A stretch of 40,840 bases of DNA. It comes from Clostridiaceae bacterium. GTDB taxonomy: Bacteria > Bacillota > Clostridia > Lachnospirales > Lachnospiraceae. The stretch's first letter is position 1, and every line of letters begins with the position of its first letter. The stretch is taken from assembly GCA_021200535.1 (NCBI GenBank), contig JAJQGL010000110.1:1-40840 (forward strand). Reading direction: 5' to 3'. The position numbers and the translations under genes were made by a program. Positions 32,443-40,840 of this stretch are shown here, in pieces. The notes beneath the pieces are model-generated. The model did not search any database. It had not been told where the DNA came from and was given only the letters and a program-made list of their open reading frames with translations.

Positions 32443-34176
32443 CTATACCTCTGAAACCAAATTACTGGTTACCGCCGCTGCCATCTCTTCTGATTTCTTT
32501 TCCGCATCCTGCAGGGACTCTCCAACAACACCGTAATAAAACTTGATCTTTGGCTCTGTGCCGGAAGGTCTGACGCACATCCATACATTGTCTGTCATAT
32601 CAAAATAGAGTACATTTGATTTCGGCAGCCCGGTCGGTTTCACTGCTCCGGTTTCCAGATCCGTAACCGTTCCCGTCTGATAATCACGGAATGAGGTTAC
32701 GCGGTGACCGCAAAGCTCTTTCGGCGGGTTTGTCCGGAGAGTTGTCATGATCTGCTGAATCTTCTCCAGCCCCTCAATCCCTTTCATCGTAACTGCCTGT
32801 ACGCCGTCTTTATAATAGCCATATCTCTCATACATCGCAATCATTGCATCCCAGAGAGTCATGTTCTTTGTCTTGTAATACGCTGCTGCCTCGCACAATG
32901 CCATGGTAGCGACAATCGCATCCTTATCTCTCGCATGTGTCCCGATCAGGCAGCCGTAGCTCTCTTCAAAACCGAACAAATACTGTCCCTTTCCGCTTGT
33001 CTCAAAGCCCAGAATCTGCTGTCCGATATACTTAAAACCGGTCAGGACTTCAATCAAATCCACATCGTAATATTCTGCGATTGCATCCGCAAGATTTGAA
33101 GTTACAATCGTCTTGATCAGCTTTCCATCTGCCGGAAGCCCTCTCGTCTCCTTTATCTGAGAAATTTCATAATCTGCCAGCAGGCAGCCTGACATATTTC
33201 CGGTAAGTGTAATATATTCGCCGCTCTTTGTATCTTTTACATAAACCCCCAGCCTGTCTGCATCCGGGTCGGTTGCAAGCACAAGATCGGCATCCTTTTC
33301 CTTTGCAAGCTTCAGCGCAAGCTCAAATGCCTCCGGCGCCTCCGGATTTGGATAGCTGACGGTTGGAAATTCCCCATCCGGAAGCTCCTGCTCCGGTACT
33401 ACATAAACATTCTCAAAACCAATTTCTTTCAAAACGCGTCTTGCCGGAATATTTCCGGTGCCGTGGAGCGGCGTATAGACAATCTTAAGCTCCTTGCCCA
33501 TTTCTTTTATGCTGTCCCAATGGATTACCTGCTTCTTTAACTCTTCAATATATTTGTCGTCAATCGCTGCGCCAATCTGCTCATACAGCCCTTTTGCTTT
33601 CGCCTCAGACTTGTCCATTGTTTTCACTGCCGCATAATCCGTAACTGCTTTTACCTCATCCATAATGCCGCTGTCGTGCGGAGGCGTAATCTGTGCGCCG
33701 TCCTCCCAATATACCTTGTAACCATTGTATTCCGGAGGATTGTGGCTCGCCGTAATATTAATGCCCGCCGTACATTTTAACTCTCTGACCGCAAAAGATA
33801 ATTCCGGTGTCGGACGAAGGGATTCAAATACATATGCCTTAATGCCATTTGCAGCAAGGCAGAGCGCTGCCTCATCGGCAAATTCCGGAGACATTCTGCG
33901 TGAGTCAAATGCAATCGCCACTCCCTGCGGCTGCTTTCCCGCCTTGATAATATAATTGGCCAGCCCCTGCGTTGCCTTGCGGACTGTATATATATTCATA
34001 CGGTTGGTACCCGCCCCGATAATGCCGCGAAGTCCTGCCGTACCAAATTCCAAATCCTGATAAAACCGCTCTTTGATTTCCTTTTCATCTTCCGCAATGG
34101 ATTCTAATTCTTTTTTCGTATCCTCATCAAAATAAGGGTTTGCCAGCCATGCCTCATAGGTTTCTCTGTAATTCAT
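32443..34176 (-). CDS. pgcA: Alpha-phosphoglucomutase / phosphohexomutase
   Basis: Interconverts glucose 1-phosphate and glucose 6-phosphate, linking glycogen synthesis to Pgi. The 577-residue protein is typical of the long Firmicutes PgcA type. It has FGTAGLRGIIGAGTNRMN near the N-terminus, the phosphoserine loop TASHNPPEYNGYKVYW (Ser144), the metal loop DPDADRLGV and the C-terminal phosphate-binding loop RPSGTEPKIKFY. The ribosome binding site is AAGGAGG. It is the first gene of a likely run pgcA-glgB-dacF, with a promoter about 75 bases upstream. Confidence 0.95.
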   Translation of the reverse strand: MNYRETYEAWLANPYFDEDTKKELESIAEDEKEIKERFYQDLEFGTAGLRGIIGAGTNRMNIYTVRKATQGLANYIIKAGKQPQGVAIAFDSRRMSPEFADEAALCLAANGIKAYVFESLRPTPELSFAVRELKCTAGINITASHNPPEYNGYKVYWEDGAQITPPHDSGIMDEVKAVTDYAAVKTMDKSEAKAKGLYEQIGAAIDDKYIEELKKQVIHWDSIKEMGKELKIVYTPLHGTGNIPARRVLKEIGFENVYVVPEQELPDGEFPTVSYPNPEAPEAFELALKLAKEKDADLVLATDPDADRLGVYVKDTKSGEYITLTGNMSGCLLADYEISQIKETRGLPADGKLIKTIVTSNLADAIAEYYDVDLIEVLTGFKYIGQQILGFETSGKGQYLFGFEESYGCLIGTHARDKDAIVATMALCEAAAYYKTKNMTLWDAMIAMYERYGYYKDGVQAVTMKGIEGLEKIQQIMTTLRTNPPKELCGHRVTSFRDYQTGTVTDLETGAVKPTGLPKSNVLYFDMTDNVWMCVRPSGTEPKIKFYYGVVGESLQDAEKKSEEMAAAVTSNLVSEV

Positions 34177-34248
34177 GAATAAATCCTCCTTCTTTTAATG
34201 CGGGCTGCACTGCACAGCCTCAGTGATGCCTCTTTCCTCTGTTTTTTT

Positions 34249-34277
34249 AGCATATCATGTTCCCGTCCGTCTTGCAA
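34249..34277 (-). promoter_or_regulatory. Promoter of pgcA with a flanking direct repeat
   Basis: On the minus strand TTGCAA (34272-34277) and TATGCT (34249-34254) are 17 bases apart, with TGA before the -10 as in an extended -10. The -35 lies inside one copy (34265-34285) of a 21-bp direct repeat; the other copy is at 34298-34318, 33 bp away, with 18 of 21 bases matching. Confidence 0.55.
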
Positions 34278-34319
34278 ACAAAATACTGCATTATTTCGTC
34301 CTTCCTGCAAACAAAATAA

Positions 34320-35669
34320 TCAGTCGCTGGAGGTTGTCGCCGATGGCGTCGCTGTCGCTGACGATTCCACCAGATCATCAAACGAAAGCGTAACATCCTT
34401 GTCGTCATCCAGAATATCAACGGAATAACTTTTTGTGACATATCCGTCATCACTCAGCGTTATGGTCTGGGAACCAATGATTTTTGTAAATGTACACGGA
34501 GTAAGCCCTTTATATACATTATCCAGATAAACTTCAACCCCCACCGGCGCAGAAACCGTAATGGTATGGTCACTGTCAATCTGTTTGGTAACTGTATCAT
34601 CATCGCTTTCCGAAGATTCTGTCGCCGATGGCGTTGCTGTCGCTGACTCATCATCCTCCGTCTCCGCCACCTCTTCAACAAGGTCAATCGTTATCGTCTT
34701 GGAAGGCTCCTGTACATTCAGCACGCCGGAATACGTCTCGTAGCCGGTCAGCGAAACCGTGATATTATATTTCCCGTAATTTAATGTAATTGGCTTTGTG
34801 TAATCAACCGATGTGCCGCTTATGGTCAGATCGGCGCCATCCGGCACAATGTTAAACGTGATCTCCCCGATATTGGTTGTCGTTGCGACATAGTCGCTAA
34901 AATCAACCTCAACCTCTTTATCATTTTCGACATTTACTGTCTTGGTTGCCGTCATGCCTTTCTTTGTCAGCGACAGGCGATACGTGCCCTCTGCCGCTGT
35001 AATCAACATATTTTCTGTGATCTGGACAATGATTTTATTGCTTACAACCGCCATTCCGCCAACGAAGTCATCATAATTTTTCAGACGGATGTAACCGTGC
35101 CCGGAGGTCCTCACAACTGAGTATACATAGATTCCAATGCCGCGCACAGTCAAAACATCCTGATCACTGTATTCCATCTGGGAGATTTCTTTTTCGCCCG
35201 ACGAGAAAAAAGTCGTATCGGTATATTTGTAACGCTCTCCTGCCACTTTCATCATGCTTTCATCACTGGAGAAGGAGAATTTGGAAACATCCTGATATTC
35301 CCACGCATCTTCCGGCACTTCTGCCGTCACAATCTTCGCATCCCTGATCTGATAGGAAATGTCCAGAATCATCCCCAGTGAAACCGATTCGCCGGAAATC
35401 TGCTCTTCGTATTTGTCCGTAATAACAGAGGAAGAACCATATGTCAGCGTACTGACTATGCTCTGGTCCATATCCTGTATCAATAACTGTTTCTGTTCCT
35501 GATCGTTTTCTACAACAATTCCCCTTAATGACTGCGTCTGTTCTGCCTCCGCCTCACTCCCGCTGTCTGTCGCATCGCTTTTTGCAATGCTGCACCCGGT
35601 TACAGACAAAAAAATCAGTAAAAGACAGCCAAAAAGGACTGCATGATATCTGCTTGTATCTTTTTTCAC
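34320..35669 (-). CDS. PEGA-domain lipoprotein
   Basis: Extracytoplasmic lipoprotein of 449 residues. The signal peptide ends in lipobox LSVTGC (Cys26). The middle (about 50-220) is beta-rich and unrecognised, including QLLIQDMDQSIVSTLTYGSS. Two PEGA domains follow: one with VPDGADLTISGTSVDYTKP and GKYNITVSLTGYETYSG (about 275-335), one with APVGVEVYLDNVYKGLTPC (about 375-435). An acidic Ser/Thr/Ala linker lies between them, and a copy of its SATATPSAT block ends the protein. PEGA domains are beta-sheet modules of surface proteins; the binding partner is unknown. The start is GTG, preceded by a weak GGGG site. It lies 81 bp after the CotS-like gene. Confidence 0.82.
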   Translation of the reverse strand: MKKDTSRYHAVLFGCLLLIFLSVTGCSIAKSDATDSGSEAEAEQTQSLRGIVVENDQEQKQLLIQDMDQSIVSTLTYGSSSVITDKYEEQISGESVSLGMILDISYQIRDAKIVTAEVPEDAWEYQDVSKFSFSSDESMMKVAGERYKYTDTTFFSSGEKEISQMEYSDQDVLTVRGIGIYVYSVVRTSGHGYIRLKNYDDFVGGMAVVSNKIIVQITENMLITAAEGTYRLSLTKKGMTATKTVNVENDKEVEVDFSDYVATTTNIGEITFNIVPDGADLTISGTSVDYTKPITLNYGKYNITVSLTGYETYSGVLNVQEPSKTITIDLVEEVAETEDDESATATPSATESSESDDDTVTKQIDSDHTITVSAPVGVEVYLDNVYKGLTPCTFTKIIGSQTITLSDDGYVTKSYSVDILDDDKDVTLSFDDLVESSATATPSATTSSD

Positions 35670-35750
35670 ACGAAAACCCCATTTCGAATTGTTTTATGGC
35701 AAGCGCCCGTACAACGCTTTTTCGTTCATTTCATCATATCATAATCGGAA

Positions 35751-36761
35751 CTAAATTAAAAGTCCTTTTGCCGCTTGTAAAAATTTTCTTCTGTCCTCTT
35801 CCTGTGATGCTATCTTTAACAGTTTTTCATAGTTTTTGCCCGACATCCATGATTTTTTACCATTGTAATAAAAGTTAATCTGCTTCCAGAATTTTTCTGG
35901 AAAGAGAAGCAGCACATACAAAAGCTCCGCCTCTTCTTTTTGTAACGGGCGCTGCTTTTGATAGGCTTCCAGCTGCATCAGCCCAAGCTTTGTGTTCCAG
36001 CTGTTTTTCTCCATTGTTTTTCGCAAAAAATCATACAGATCATTAATCTGGAGTCCAATCTGTGCATTTTGAAAATTTGTCGTAAAAATATACTTTTCCC
36101 CAAAAATTACATTGTGATAATTATAGCTTCCGTGACATACGCTTCCCCTGTCCTTTTTTGTCTGGTTAAGCTTCTTAAGGTCAAGCTTCTCAAGATATTC
36201 CTCTGCTTCCTGCGCCTGTTCAAAAAAATGCTGAAACTGCTGCAGAATGCACATCTCCATATCGTTTTTTTTCTTTTTTTTGCGGATATAATTATACGCA
36301 TGCTTCATTTCCATTTTTCTTTTCTGCAGCGTGTTTTCCAGCATTTCATCCTCATGCCGGCCGCAAGCTGCGTCCTCTTCTCCAGAGGCAAAAGAAAAAT
36401 CGCAAAGCAGGCCGTGCAGATACGCCAGATGCTTTGTGGCCTGATTTACATCATTTCTGTCCCGGAGGCTGCATTCCCTGCCCGGAAACCATTGCCTTAA
36501 AAGCATACGGTTTCCCTGTCCATCCCGTGTCAGCATTTCCCCTTTTTCATTTGGAATCCCTTTGTCAACCGCACGGCAGCCCTGTTCCATCAGCCGCGCC
36601 TTTACCGCTTCCTGAAACAGAAGATTTCTGACACTGTCCGAATAACCTGTCAATGTGTAGATACCGTTTTCCGCTTCTAAAAGGATTGCCCCACGTATTC
36701 TTTTCTTCCCGGTGAACGTGATGGGATATTCTTTTAAAACGTCCTCTATTTTTTCTTCCAT
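35751..36761 (-). CDS. CotS-family spore coat protein, kinase-like fold
   Basis: About 336 residues related to the CotS/YutH spore-coat group, which has an aminoglycoside phosphotransferase-like fold. The catalytic-loop region reads SVCHGSYNYHNVIFGEKY, followed by NFQNAQIGLQINDLYDFLRK and MEKNSWN, the characteristic family stretch; the loop Asp after HG (HGD in kinases) is Ser. The acidic DFG-type residue is also not evident, so catalysis is doubtful. An internal segment (about 150-215) is rich in Lys and Glu. I take the ATG at 36761 (GGAG six bases upstream); an in-frame ATG at 36773 is possible. No other coat gene is adjacent. It suggests a spore-forming ancestry. Confidence 0.75.
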   Translation of the reverse strand: MEEKIEDVLKEYPITFTGKKRIRGAILLEAENGIYTLTGYSDSVRNLLFQEAVKARLMEQGCRAVDKGIPNEKGEMLTRDGQGNRMLLRQWFPGRECSLRDRNDVNQATKHLAYLHGLLCDFSFASGEEDAACGRHEDEMLENTLQKRKMEMKHAYNYIRKKKKKNDMEMCILQQFQHFFEQAQEAEEYLEKLDLKKLNQTKKDRGSVCHGSYNYHNVIFGEKYIFTTNFQNAQIGLQINDLYDFLRKTMEKNSWNTKLGLMQLEAYQKQRPLQKEEAELLYVLLLFPEKFWKQINFYYNGKKSWMSGKNYEKLLKIASQEEDRRKFLQAAKGLLI

Positions 36762-36776
36762 GATAATCTCCATTCT

Positions 36777-36907
36777 GGAGCGTTTTACGCGACGAGGCGA
36801 TGAGAAATTTGCGAAGGCAATTTCTCATCTGTCATCAAGGCTAATTTGTGACGCTCCGGCACAAATAGCCGTGTGAAAAATCAACACATCAGTGTGATTT
36901 TTCACAC
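36777..36907. repeat. Cluster of three hairpins between the CotS-like gene and pckA
   Basis: Arms GATGAGAAATT (36799-36809) and AATTTCTCATC (36819-36829) are perfect. GGCTAATTTGTG (36839-36850) pairs with CACAAATAGCC (36860-36870) with one bulge. GTGTGAAAAATCA (36871-36883) and TGATTTTTCACAC (36895-36907) are perfect. An outer pair, GGAGCGT (36777-36783) and ACGCTCC (36851-36857), encloses the first hairpin and competes with the second. None has a proper T tail. Confidence 0.8.
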
Positions 36908-36981
36908 TACCCTCCTGCGAAATGTAGAGATAACTGCTCCTTTCATCTTATGCAGAAGGAAGGCAAAACATGCAGAAAAAA

Positions 36982-37015
36982 GGCGCCCCGGAGAGTATAC
37001 GCTCTCTGGGGCGCC
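36982..37015 (-). terminator. Terminator of pckA
   Basis: GGCGCCCCGGAGAG (36982-36995) pairs with CTCTCTGGGGCGCC (37002-37015) with one wobble, and a run of T follows on the minus strand. It lies 23 bases past the pckA stop. Confidence 0.92.
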
Positions 37016-37038
37016 TTACAATGTCTGTCTGATTCGTC

Positions 37039-38643
37039 TTACAGCTGTGGTCCAGCGGAAACCAAAGCCTTTCCAAGTTCATTGCCTTCGTATTTTGCAA
37101 AGTTCTTGTTGAAACGCTGTGCCAGATCCTTTGCTTTTGCATCCCACTCGGAAGCATCTGCATAAGTATCGCGAGGATCAAGGATTCCGGAATCTACACC
37201 CGGAAGCTCTGTCGGCACTTCAAAGTTAAAGTACGGTACTTTCTTAGTCGGTGCTTTCAGGATGGAACCATCCAGAATTGCATCGATGATACCGCGGGTA
37301 TCGCGGATGGAAATACGCTTGCCTGTTCCATTCCAGCCTGTATTAACCAGATATGCTTTTGCACCGCTCTTTTCCATCTTCTTAACAAGCTCTTCTGCAT
37401 ACTTCGTCGGATGCAGCTCGAGGAATGCCTGTCCAAAGCATGCAGAGAATGTAGGCGTAGGCTCTGTAATGCCGCGCTCTGTTCCGGCAAGCTTTGCTGT
37501 AAAACCGGACAGGAAATAATATTTCGTCTGTTCCGGAGTTAAGATTGAGATCGGAGGAAGCACTCCAAATGCATCTGCTGACAAAAAGATTACATTTTTT
37601 GCTGCAGGAGCAGAAGAGATTGGACGAACAATATTTTCAATATGGTTAATCGGATAAGATACACGTGTATTCTCCGTAACACTCTTATCTGCAAAATCAA
37701 TTTTGCCCTCGGCATCCACTGTAACATTTTCTAACAGCGCATCCCGTCTGATCGCATTGTAGATATCCGGCTCAGACTCTTTGTCCAGATCAATAACCTT
37801 TGCATAGCAGCCGCCCTCAAAGTTGAAAACGCCGTTGTCATCCCAGCCATGCTCATCGTCACCGATCAGCAGACGCTTCGGATCGGTTGATAACGTTGTT
37901 TTACCTGTACCGGAAAGACCAAAGAAAATTGCCGTATTTTCACCATTCATATCAGTATTTGCAGAACAGTGCATAGAAGCGATACCCTTCAGCGGTAAAT
38001 AGTAGTTCATCATGGAGAACATACCTTTTTTCATTTCTCCGCCGTACCATGTATTCACAATAATCTGCTCACGGCTTGTAATATTGAACATAGCCGCCGT
38101 CTCAGAATTCAGCCCTAACTCTTTATAATTCTCTACCTTTGCCTTAGATGCATTGTAAACAACAAAATCCGGCTTGAAATCCTTCAGCTCTTCTGCAGTA
38201 GGTTTAATAAACATATTTGTAACGAAATGAGCCTGCCATGCAACCTCGACGATAAAACGGATTGCCATGCGGGTATCTTTGTTTGCACCGCAGAATGCAT
38301 CTACCACATAAAGCTTCTTATTGGAAAGCTCTTTTTGGGCAATCTTTTTTACTGCATCCCATGCTTCCTGCGTTGCAGGATGATTGTCATTTTTATACTC
38401 ATCTGATGTCCACCATACTGTGTCTTTGGAATTCTCATCCATTACAATAAATTTGTCTTTCGGAGAACGTCCTGTATACACACCAGTCATTACGTTCACT
38501 GCTCCCAGCTCAGTTACCTGACCTTTTTCATAGCCTTCCAGTTCCGGCTTGGTTTCTTCTTCATACATAGTTTCATATGATGGATTATACACGAGCTCTG
38601 TAGTTCCTGTAATACCATACTGCGTTAAATCAATGTTTGCCAT
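37039..38643 (-). CDS. pckA: Phosphoenolpyruvate carboxykinase (ATP)
   Basis: Interconverts oxaloacetate and PEP with ATP/ADP; in anaerobes it may run toward oxaloacetate during fermentation or toward PEP in gluconeogenesis. The 534-residue length is normal for the ATP-dependent type. Motifs visible are the P-loop [16 protein letters not shown] (about residue 242), the metal site [20 protein letters not shown] and the nucleotide-binding segment [14 protein letters not shown]. The N-terminal region has [17 protein letters not shown], the substrate-binding Arg segment. The start ATG follows AGAGGTTAAGG. Its own promoter overlaps the end of the upstream gene, and it has a strong terminator. Confidence 0.97.
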   Translation of the reverse strand: MANIDLTQYGITGTTELVYNPSYETMYEEETKPELEGYEKGQVTELGAVNVMTGVYTGRSPKDKFIVMDENSKDTVWWTSDEYKNDNHPATQEAWDAVKKIAQKELSNKKLYVVDAFCGANKDTRMAIRFIVEVAWQAHFVTNMFIKPTAEELKDFKPDFVVYNASKAKVENYKELGLNSETAAMFNITSREQIIVNTWYGGEMKKGMFSMMNYYLPLKGIASMHCSANTDMNGENTAIFFGLSGTGKTTLSTDPKRLLIGDDEHGWDDNGVFNFEGGCYAKVIDLDKESEPDIYNAIRRDALLENVTVDAEGKIDFADKSVTENTRVSYPINHIENIVRPISSAPAAKNVIFLSADAFGVLPPISILTPEQTKYYFLSGFTAKLAGTERGITEPTPTFSACFGQAFLELHPTKYAEELVKKMEKSGAKAYLVNTGWNGTGKRISIRDTRGIIDAILDGSILKAPTKKVPYFNFEVPTELPGVDSGILDPRDTYADASEWDAKAKDLAQRFNKNFAKYEGNELGKALVSAGPQL

Positions 38644-38793
38644 AGTACCTTAACCTCTTTTCTTTATTTTTATTTTTAATATATACTTATGCGTATAATG
38701 CATATAACTGCCAAATCACAAAGTAGCCTTTACCCTCTCTTCGCCCTTTTACCGTACAGCTGTTTGCCACTATAGGTAAGGCATTTTTAGTTC

Positions 38794-38822
38794 AGTATAG
38801 TGATTTTTACACCAAAAGTCAA
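38794..38822 (-). promoter_or_regulatory. Promoter of pckA overlapping the stop codon of the DUF885 gene
   Basis: On the minus strand TTGACT (38817-38822) and TATACT (38794-38799) are 17 bases apart, close to the SigA consensus. The -35 overlaps the TGA (38819-38821) of the upstream gene. The leader of about 145 bases contains GCCTTACC and GGTAAAGGC, which can pair. A second, weaker pair, TTGTGA with TTATAC, lies nearer the start codon. Confidence 0.75.
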
Positions 38823-40675
38823 GCATTTTTCTGCTCGTCAATCCAGTCCTGCAGGCGGTCCTGGATAACTGCGAACGGGCTGGGGCCAATCGAGAGGAAA
38901 AATTCATGGAAGTCTTTTAGGACAAATTTGTCTCCTAAACTATCCTGTGCCTCGTCCAAAAGCGCTTCAATCTCCAGATAACCGAGCGCATACGGCATAT
39001 ATGCAGCCGGTTCTGCCACCATCGAGTCAAAAATGGTCCGCGTACTGCTTTTGCTAAAGCCATAATCCTCCAAATACTCGTTTAACTCGTCGTAATCCCA
39101 CCCCAGATAATTGACACCCAGATCTGCCTTTGCATACAGATAAAGGGTGGTAAGGGTATTTGCGCAGAGAAGATCTGCGACATCCTGATCAATTTCTGCC
39201 AGATCATAGCTGTATACCTCCGCATATGTTGCCCAGCCTTCTGTATAGCCGCTGACTTCAATCAGGCTGCGCAGCGGATTCGGATTCGTTTCGTTAAAGT
39301 AGCACGTCTGGTACAAGTGCCCCGGATAGCCCTCATGCGCAATCGTAGTAAAGGCTTTCGATAAATCATATTCATCACTGTTGTTGATATACATTATGTT
39401 ATCCGTGTAGTTGTCAATCGCAGGCGTCAGATAAAATGCCGGGCTCATATACTCTTCCTGCGATTCATCTACCGTCTTTATCTCACAGGAAATGCTATCA
39501 TCCAATGCCGGAAAGTCCTTTAAAATGGCCGTTTTCAAATGTTCCATCGCAGTCTGCGGCGTATCGTATTCATATGTGACATCCTGTGCATCATAATATG
39601 CGTCCGGCTTTTCCGAAACAATCTGCGCCATGACCGATGTTTCTTCTTTGATCTTCTCGTCCAGCAGCTCTTCAATTTCCTCCGGCGTGCGGCTTGAGCC
39701 CGTCTTGCGTTTTACCAGATAGGTATAGTATTCCTTTCCCTTTTCCAAATAAGACAGCCCGTTTTCATTTTTCCCGGTTCCTTTTAATTTTTTCAATCCC
39801 TTAACCAGCGTCTCGTAGGCCGGTATCATTTTATTTAAAATCGCTTCTTTATTTTTTTCAGAATATGTTTCTTGCTCCTTCTGCGTAAGGCCGTCCACTT
39901 CTTTTATCCGCTTATCAAAAACAGAGATCAGATAAAAATCCTCCGGCGTTTTTATCAGCTCGTTACACTGGTCAATAATCGCCTGCACCGTTGTGTCGCT
40001 CATAAAAATGCCGTCCTCCGACTTTTTCTTTTCCATCTCCAAAATCTGTTCAAAACAGTCCGGAACCAGTGCGACCAGCGCAAGATATTCCTCAACCTCT
40101 TCCTTTCCGTAAAAATTATATTCCGATAAAAGCACCGGCAGCTGCGCCTGCAGTCCGGAAGTTGGGCTAAGATATTCTGTATATTCTATAAAATCTGCTG
40201 ACTCCAGATTCTGCTGATACATCAGATAAATGATATCATAGATTAGCTGCTGCTCCTGTGTCAGCTTGTCATAATCATAGGTTTCCAGCGTGGCGACCCG
40301 ATTTTCAGAAACCATCAGGCTTGCCTCCAGAGCCTCTGTCGTATAGTCGCCCAGCGTCGGCTCAATTTCTTCAATGCCATATGCTTCCCGATCTTTAACT
40401 ATATAGTTCAGCGTCACGGAATCATCCGTAACCTCTTCCCTGAAAATTTCCTGAATCAGCTCATCAAAATCACTCTGGGCCTCCTCCTCTGTTCTGGAAT
40501 CCTCTACCTTTGGATGTGTAATCGTATCCAGCGATTCCTGCCCATTGTTTCCCTGATAATATATAATGCCGCCCAATGCAATCAGGCAAAGGCACAGCGC
40601 AAAAATCCGGATTCGGCGCTTTCCCCTTTTCCCGGAAGCGTCTTTCCATTCTACCTGAATCTGATCTCTTTTCAA
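38819..40675 (-). CDS. DUF885 family, probable membrane-anchored metallopeptidase
   Basis: The 618-residue protein has one N-terminal membrane helix or uncleaved signal (about 23-40, IFALCLCLIALGGIIYY), so the remainder is extracytoplasmic. The DUF885 domain fills residues 60-615, with the hallmark HEGYPGHLYQ (His near residue 447) and the downstream EGWATYAEVYSYDL. These resemble zinc-peptidase motifs; peptidase or amidase activity is inferred for the family, and the substrate is unknown. The start is TTG at 40675, preceded by GAGGAG eight bases upstream; no ATG fits. The 48-bp tandem repeat lies directly upstream. Confidence 0.88.
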   Translation of the reverse strand: MKRDQIQVEWKDASGKRGKRRIRIFALCLCLIALGGIIYYQGNNGQESLDTITHPKVEDSRTEEEAQSDFDELIQEIFREEVTDDSVTLNYIVKDREAYGIEEIEPTLGDYTTEALEASLMVSENRVATLETYDYDKLTQEQQLIYDIIYLMYQQNLESADFIEYTEYLSPTSGLQAQLPVLLSEYNFYGKEEVEEYLALVALVPDCFEQILEMEKKKSEDGIFMSDTTVQAIIDQCNELIKTPEDFYLISVFDKRIKEVDGLTQKEQETYSEKNKEAILNKMIPAYETLVKGLKKLKGTGKNENGLSYLEKGKEYYTYLVKRKTGSSRTPEEIEELLDEKIKEETSVMAQIVSEKPDAYYDAQDVTYEYDTPQTAMEHLKTAILKDFPALDDSISCEIKTVDESQEEYMSPAFYLTPAIDNYTDNIMYINNSDEYDLSKAFTTIAHEGYPGHLYQTCYFNETNPNPLRSLIEVSGYTEGWATYAEVYSYDLAEIDQDVADLLCANTLTTLYLYAKADLGVNYLGWDYDELNEYLEDYGFSKSSTRTIFDSMVAEPAAYMPYALGYLEIEALLDEAQDSLGDKFVLKDFHEFFLSIGPSPFAVIQDRLQDWIDEQKNA

Positions 40676-40696
40676 AACAGCTCTCCTCTCTTTTTT

Positions 40697-40840
40697 GTAA
40701 AATGCCGCTAATATACTGTCTTATGTTCTCACTTTTCCTCTTCTGTAAAATACCATTAATATACCGTCCTATGTTCTCACTTTTTCTCTTCTGTAAAATA
40801 CCATTAATATACCGTCCTATGTTCTCACTTTTTCTCTTCT
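40697..40840. repeat. 48-bp direct tandem repeat reaching the window edge
   Basis: Three head-to-tail copies start at 40697, 40745 and 40793, each beginning GTAAAAT and ending CTCTTCT. The two distal copies are identical; the one nearest the gene has several substitutions. The third copy ends exactly at the window edge, so the array may continue. Because 48 is a multiple of three, one minus-strand frame stays open through all copies, with a 16-residue period (KRKSENIGRYINGILQ). It may be intergenic, or the 3' end of a gene beyond the window. Confidence 0.9.

Overview
The window looks like chromosomal DNA from a motile, possibly spore-forming anaerobic member of the Clostridia, most likely Lachnospiraceae. 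The reasons are an Rnf complex in the clostridial order C-D-G-E-A-B, an ATP-type PEP carboxykinase, the gdpP-rplI-dnaB cluster, a flagellin, a CotS-like spore coat protein, a large secreted C1 peptidase and low-to-medium G+C. No phage, CRISPR, rRNA or tRNA gene was found.

Layout. Positions 1-768 are decayed DNA: terminators, a 56-bp element resembling joined IS3-family ends, and two gene remnants. From 769 to 7118 the minus strand carries pgi, the gdpP-rplI-dnaB operon and an rRNA-type methyltransferase. At 7143-7534 there is a non-coding stretch with a perfect 38-bp inverted repeat. Next on the plus strand come a ketoacyl synthase III-like gene with a methyl-accepting membrane receptor (7535-10091), and a zinc-ribbon/TPM pair (10205-11961). 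On the minus strand follow a degenerate GGDEF protein (11924-13960) and rnfCDGEAB (14135-19326). The 600-bp gap after rnfC holds a strong candidate small RNA with its own promoter and terminator.

From 19933 to 23427 there are small units: a cysteine hydrolase, an orphan FliD_C-like gene behind a near-perfect sigma-28 promoter, an Lgt-family membrane protein, a small membrane protein, and a cysQ-type phosphatase. The last two are divergent and share a triple TTTAAG-N5 operator. From 23628 to 36761 an almost unbroken minus-strand run reads CotS-like protein, PEGA lipoprotein, phosphoglucomutase, glycogen branching enzyme, D,D-carboxypeptidase, flagellin and C1 peptidase. The window ends with pckA and a DUF885 protein next to a 48-bp tandem repeat at the edge.

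How it works together. Pgi, phosphoglucomutase, branching enzyme and PckA are central carbon and glycogen enzymes. Rnf couples ferredoxin oxidation to NAD reduction and ion export. Flagellin, the FliD_C-like protein and the chemoreceptor relate to motility. GdpP controls c-di-AMP. The most novel-looking items are the C-rich small RNA candidate, the divergent TTTAAG operator, the His-less ketoacyl synthase/receptor pair, the sigma-28 driven FliD_C-like orphan and the long perfect hairpin. All functional statements are inferred from sequence reading; no database search was run.
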